Below, piece by piece: positions 62,123 to 64,000 of a stretch of DNA of 64,000 nucleotides. A program made the translations under genes and the position numbers. Below the pieces are notes generated by a model. That model saw nothing but the letters and a program-made list of their open reading frames with translations, was not told where the DNA came from and searched no databases. This DNA comes from Ilex aquifolium (lineage: Eukaryota; Streptophyta; Magnoliopsida; Aquifoliales; Aquifoliaceae). The stretch lies in the NCBI GenBank assembly GCA_951799425.1, contig OX637402.1:33137492-33201491 (forward strand). The letters run 5' to 3'. Position 1 is the stretch's first letter, and every line of letters begins with the position of its first letter.

Positions 62123-63580
62123 GTGAATTTCTGCTTGTATTTTCCGATTAGGTATCACGTCAGCATATATACTCCATCTTATTCGCTCTTCTTGGTAATT
62201 AAGCGTCCTCATTTGGAGAATTGTACTCCATTAGGGTTTAACATGCAAACAAAGTTTGATGTGTGCATTTTGGTTTTAAGCAAGTTCTAATTCGCGGTAG
62301 TTTGTGTAATCATTGTACGAATAACTTTCATTTGTACAATTTCAATTGCAAATTTGGAGTATTTTCTGGCAGTCTTGTTGTGTGATTGATTTTAAGCAGT
62401 AACAGAGGTACATGAAATAGGCAACAGTCTTGATGCATAATCAATCACCTAGGCGGTGGCAGGGAAATCTCTTTGTTAATCACCTGGCCGGAGTAATGCA
62501 GTTTATGAATAATTTAAGTCATCATACAAGGTTTGATATCCATGTTTCACTAATTGCTGCTTTAAAGGGTCGTTTTCACTAATTCCTGCTTTATATTCAA
62601 TTTTATTTTTTCGATCACAGAAAATTTGCATTATATTTCAGAAAAATTGTGATAAAGCAGGCATCACATTAGTTAGGATAAATGTTCAGTTCAAAAGTCT
62701 GCCTGTAGTTCTATGTTTTTGGCTGTTGGTGTAATACATTTAGTGGGATTGATTTATTATGCAATAAAGAGCCACATTGACTATATCCAAATTTATAAAT
62801 ATGTTTAGCTTACAGAACACATACCCTTTTTCTTTGTTGATTTAGAACATGAAGTGTATTATCGTGTTTGTTATAGTGAGTTTTTAAGTAATATTTTAAA
62901 TCCATATTCTCAAATTCTTATTGCAAGCTCAAGCTAAAAGTAAAAAATAATAAGACTTATGTGGCACTATTGACTTTGTTCCACTTTTCACCTGAATCTC
63001 CATCTTGTAGCTTGTATGTCATGCCGTGAGCCTAACAGACTTGTGTGAGGTATGGTGGGGATGAGGTACTGTATGTGTGGAGTTGATGTTTTATGAATAT
63101 ATTTCTTCCCTGATCACTTGACGCAAGTTTCCTGCCAATCTCATAAGTGTCTTAGCCCATAGTATGCCTAACCTTCTTGGCCATAACTTGTCACTTGGGC
63201 TGTTGTATACCAGTAAGTGTTGTCCAACCTTGTGAAATATATTCGTAATCTTACTATTTTACTCATCAGTGTTTAAGCATCCCGCTGTCTTTATTATTTC
63301 AGCCTGGTGACATGTCATCTCGTTCTCAAACCTACTTGGCATTTGAGGTGACATATTGTCATCCTTTAGTTGGATATCTGGCATCATCTCTAGCGTGTTT
63401 GTGTAAAAGTCAAAATCTTATATTTCTAACTTTGTAAATGTCATGTTTGAAAAGAGTTGAGATTCAGATTGGGGTTGGGTTGTCACTAGTTTGGTATCTC
63501 AGAATTTGGAGTCTTCTTAGATGTTTGAGACTTTGATGTTCTGGTGATTGGCATGTAAATGCATCATTCTGAAAATGCAG

Positions 63581-64000
63581 ATGGATTGTGAAGCTAATGA
63601 ACATCAACCCAAGCAAGAACGATTAAGGACGAGGTGGACAGCAACCCTTGATAAGATCTTTGCAGACCTTGTAGTTGAGCAGATTCAATTGGGTAACAGG
63701 CCAAACAATATTTTTGACAAGAAAACATGGAACCACATACGCAATGAATTCAACAGACAGACGGATCTTAACTTCAACAACAACCAATTGAGGAAGCACT
63801 TGGATGTTCTGCGTACGCGATACTATAATCTGAAGTCTTCTTTTGATCAAAATGACTTTGCTATGGATGATTCTTGTTGCATTGGGTTTGATCTGTGGGA
63901 AGACATTGAGGTACATTTCTTCCCTTCTTGGAATTTGTTCTTTTTACAATTATTCTTGCTGATAAGTTCCTGTTCATTTTACACTTACAGGTGCAACCTA
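63581..64000 (+). CDS. Myb/SANT-like DNA-binding domain protein, 5' part
   Basis: The first coding exon 63581-63910 encodes 110 residues, with a donor GAG|GTACAT; the next exon begins after TTACAG at 63991 and leaves the window after ten bases. The ATG at 63581 is the first base after a splice acceptor (AATGCAG), so translation may instead begin in an upstream exon, though I see none with coding signal. The protein has RTRWTATLDKIFADLVVEQI, KTWNHIRNEFN, LRKHLDVLRTRYYNLKSSF and GFDLWEDIE, the pattern of the plant Myb/SANT-like domain (Myb_DNA-bind_3). That domain occurs in L10-interacting MYB-domain proteins and in host genes derived from Harbinger-type transposon accessory proteins. Function beyond putative DNA binding or protein interaction is unknown. 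A MITE lies just upstream of the presumed leader exon. Confidence 0.8.
   Translation, partial: MDCEANEHQPKQERLRTRWTATLDKIFADLVVEQIQLGNRPNNIFDKKTWNHIRNEFNRQTDLNFNNNQLRKHLDVLRTRYYNLKSSFDQNDFAMDDSCCIGFDLWEDIEVHFFPSWNLFFLQLFLLISSCSFYTYRCNL

Overview
This 64 kb window is nuclear DNA from a flowering plant, most likely a eudicot. The genes are intron-rich with GT-AG introns, the protein families are plant-specific (SAUR, LOG, filament-like plant protein, plastid ATP sulfurylase, GH9 endoglucanase), and the AT-rich spacers hold plant-type MITEs, tRNA-derived SINEs and LTR remnants. The species cannot be read from the sequence. No operon, phage, CRISPR array or other bacterial feature is present, and I see no gene cluster that looks like a new multi-gene system. 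The value lies in well-defined host genes and unusually clear, sometimes nested, small transposable elements.

Layout: 1-3.4 kb is gene-free with a SINE and three MITEs. 3.4-11.9 kb holds a filament-like plant protein gene (+, five coding exons, 2 kb leader intron). 11.9-17.5 kb is a repeat-bearing spacer. 17.6-17.9 kb is an intronless SAUR50-like gene (-). 18.2-23.3 kb is a spacer with LTR-type remnants. 23.3-28.4 kb is plastid-type ATP sulfurylase (-, five exons). 30.6-44.1 kb is a nuclear XRN3-like 5'-3' exoribonuclease (+, 23 exons), divergent from ATP sulfurylase. 47.7-50.5 kb is a LOG cytokinin-activating enzyme (+, seven exons), tail to tail with a membrane-anchored GH9 endoglucanase (-, six exons, 51.1-55.5 kb). 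55.8-62.0 kb is dense repeat territory. From about 62.05 kb a Myb/SANT-like gene begins and runs off the right edge.

The genes serve unrelated housekeeping or growth roles: a coiled-coil protein, auxin-responsive growth, sulfate assimilation, RNA decay and termination, cytokinin activation, cell-wall glucan metabolism and transcriptional regulation. Gene models were built by hand from splice signals and frame continuity. All internal phases close for FPP, APS, XRN3, LOG and GH9.

Main points for a second look: a 123-bp duplication of the XRN3 tail that keeps the same frame beyond the stop; an Asp-to-Asn change at an expected GH9 active-site position; a very short, essentially tRNA-only SINE family with long target-site duplications, one copy nested in a MITE; several MITEs with 9-bp target-site duplications; and a composite AT-rich minisatellite with an inverted terminal unit.
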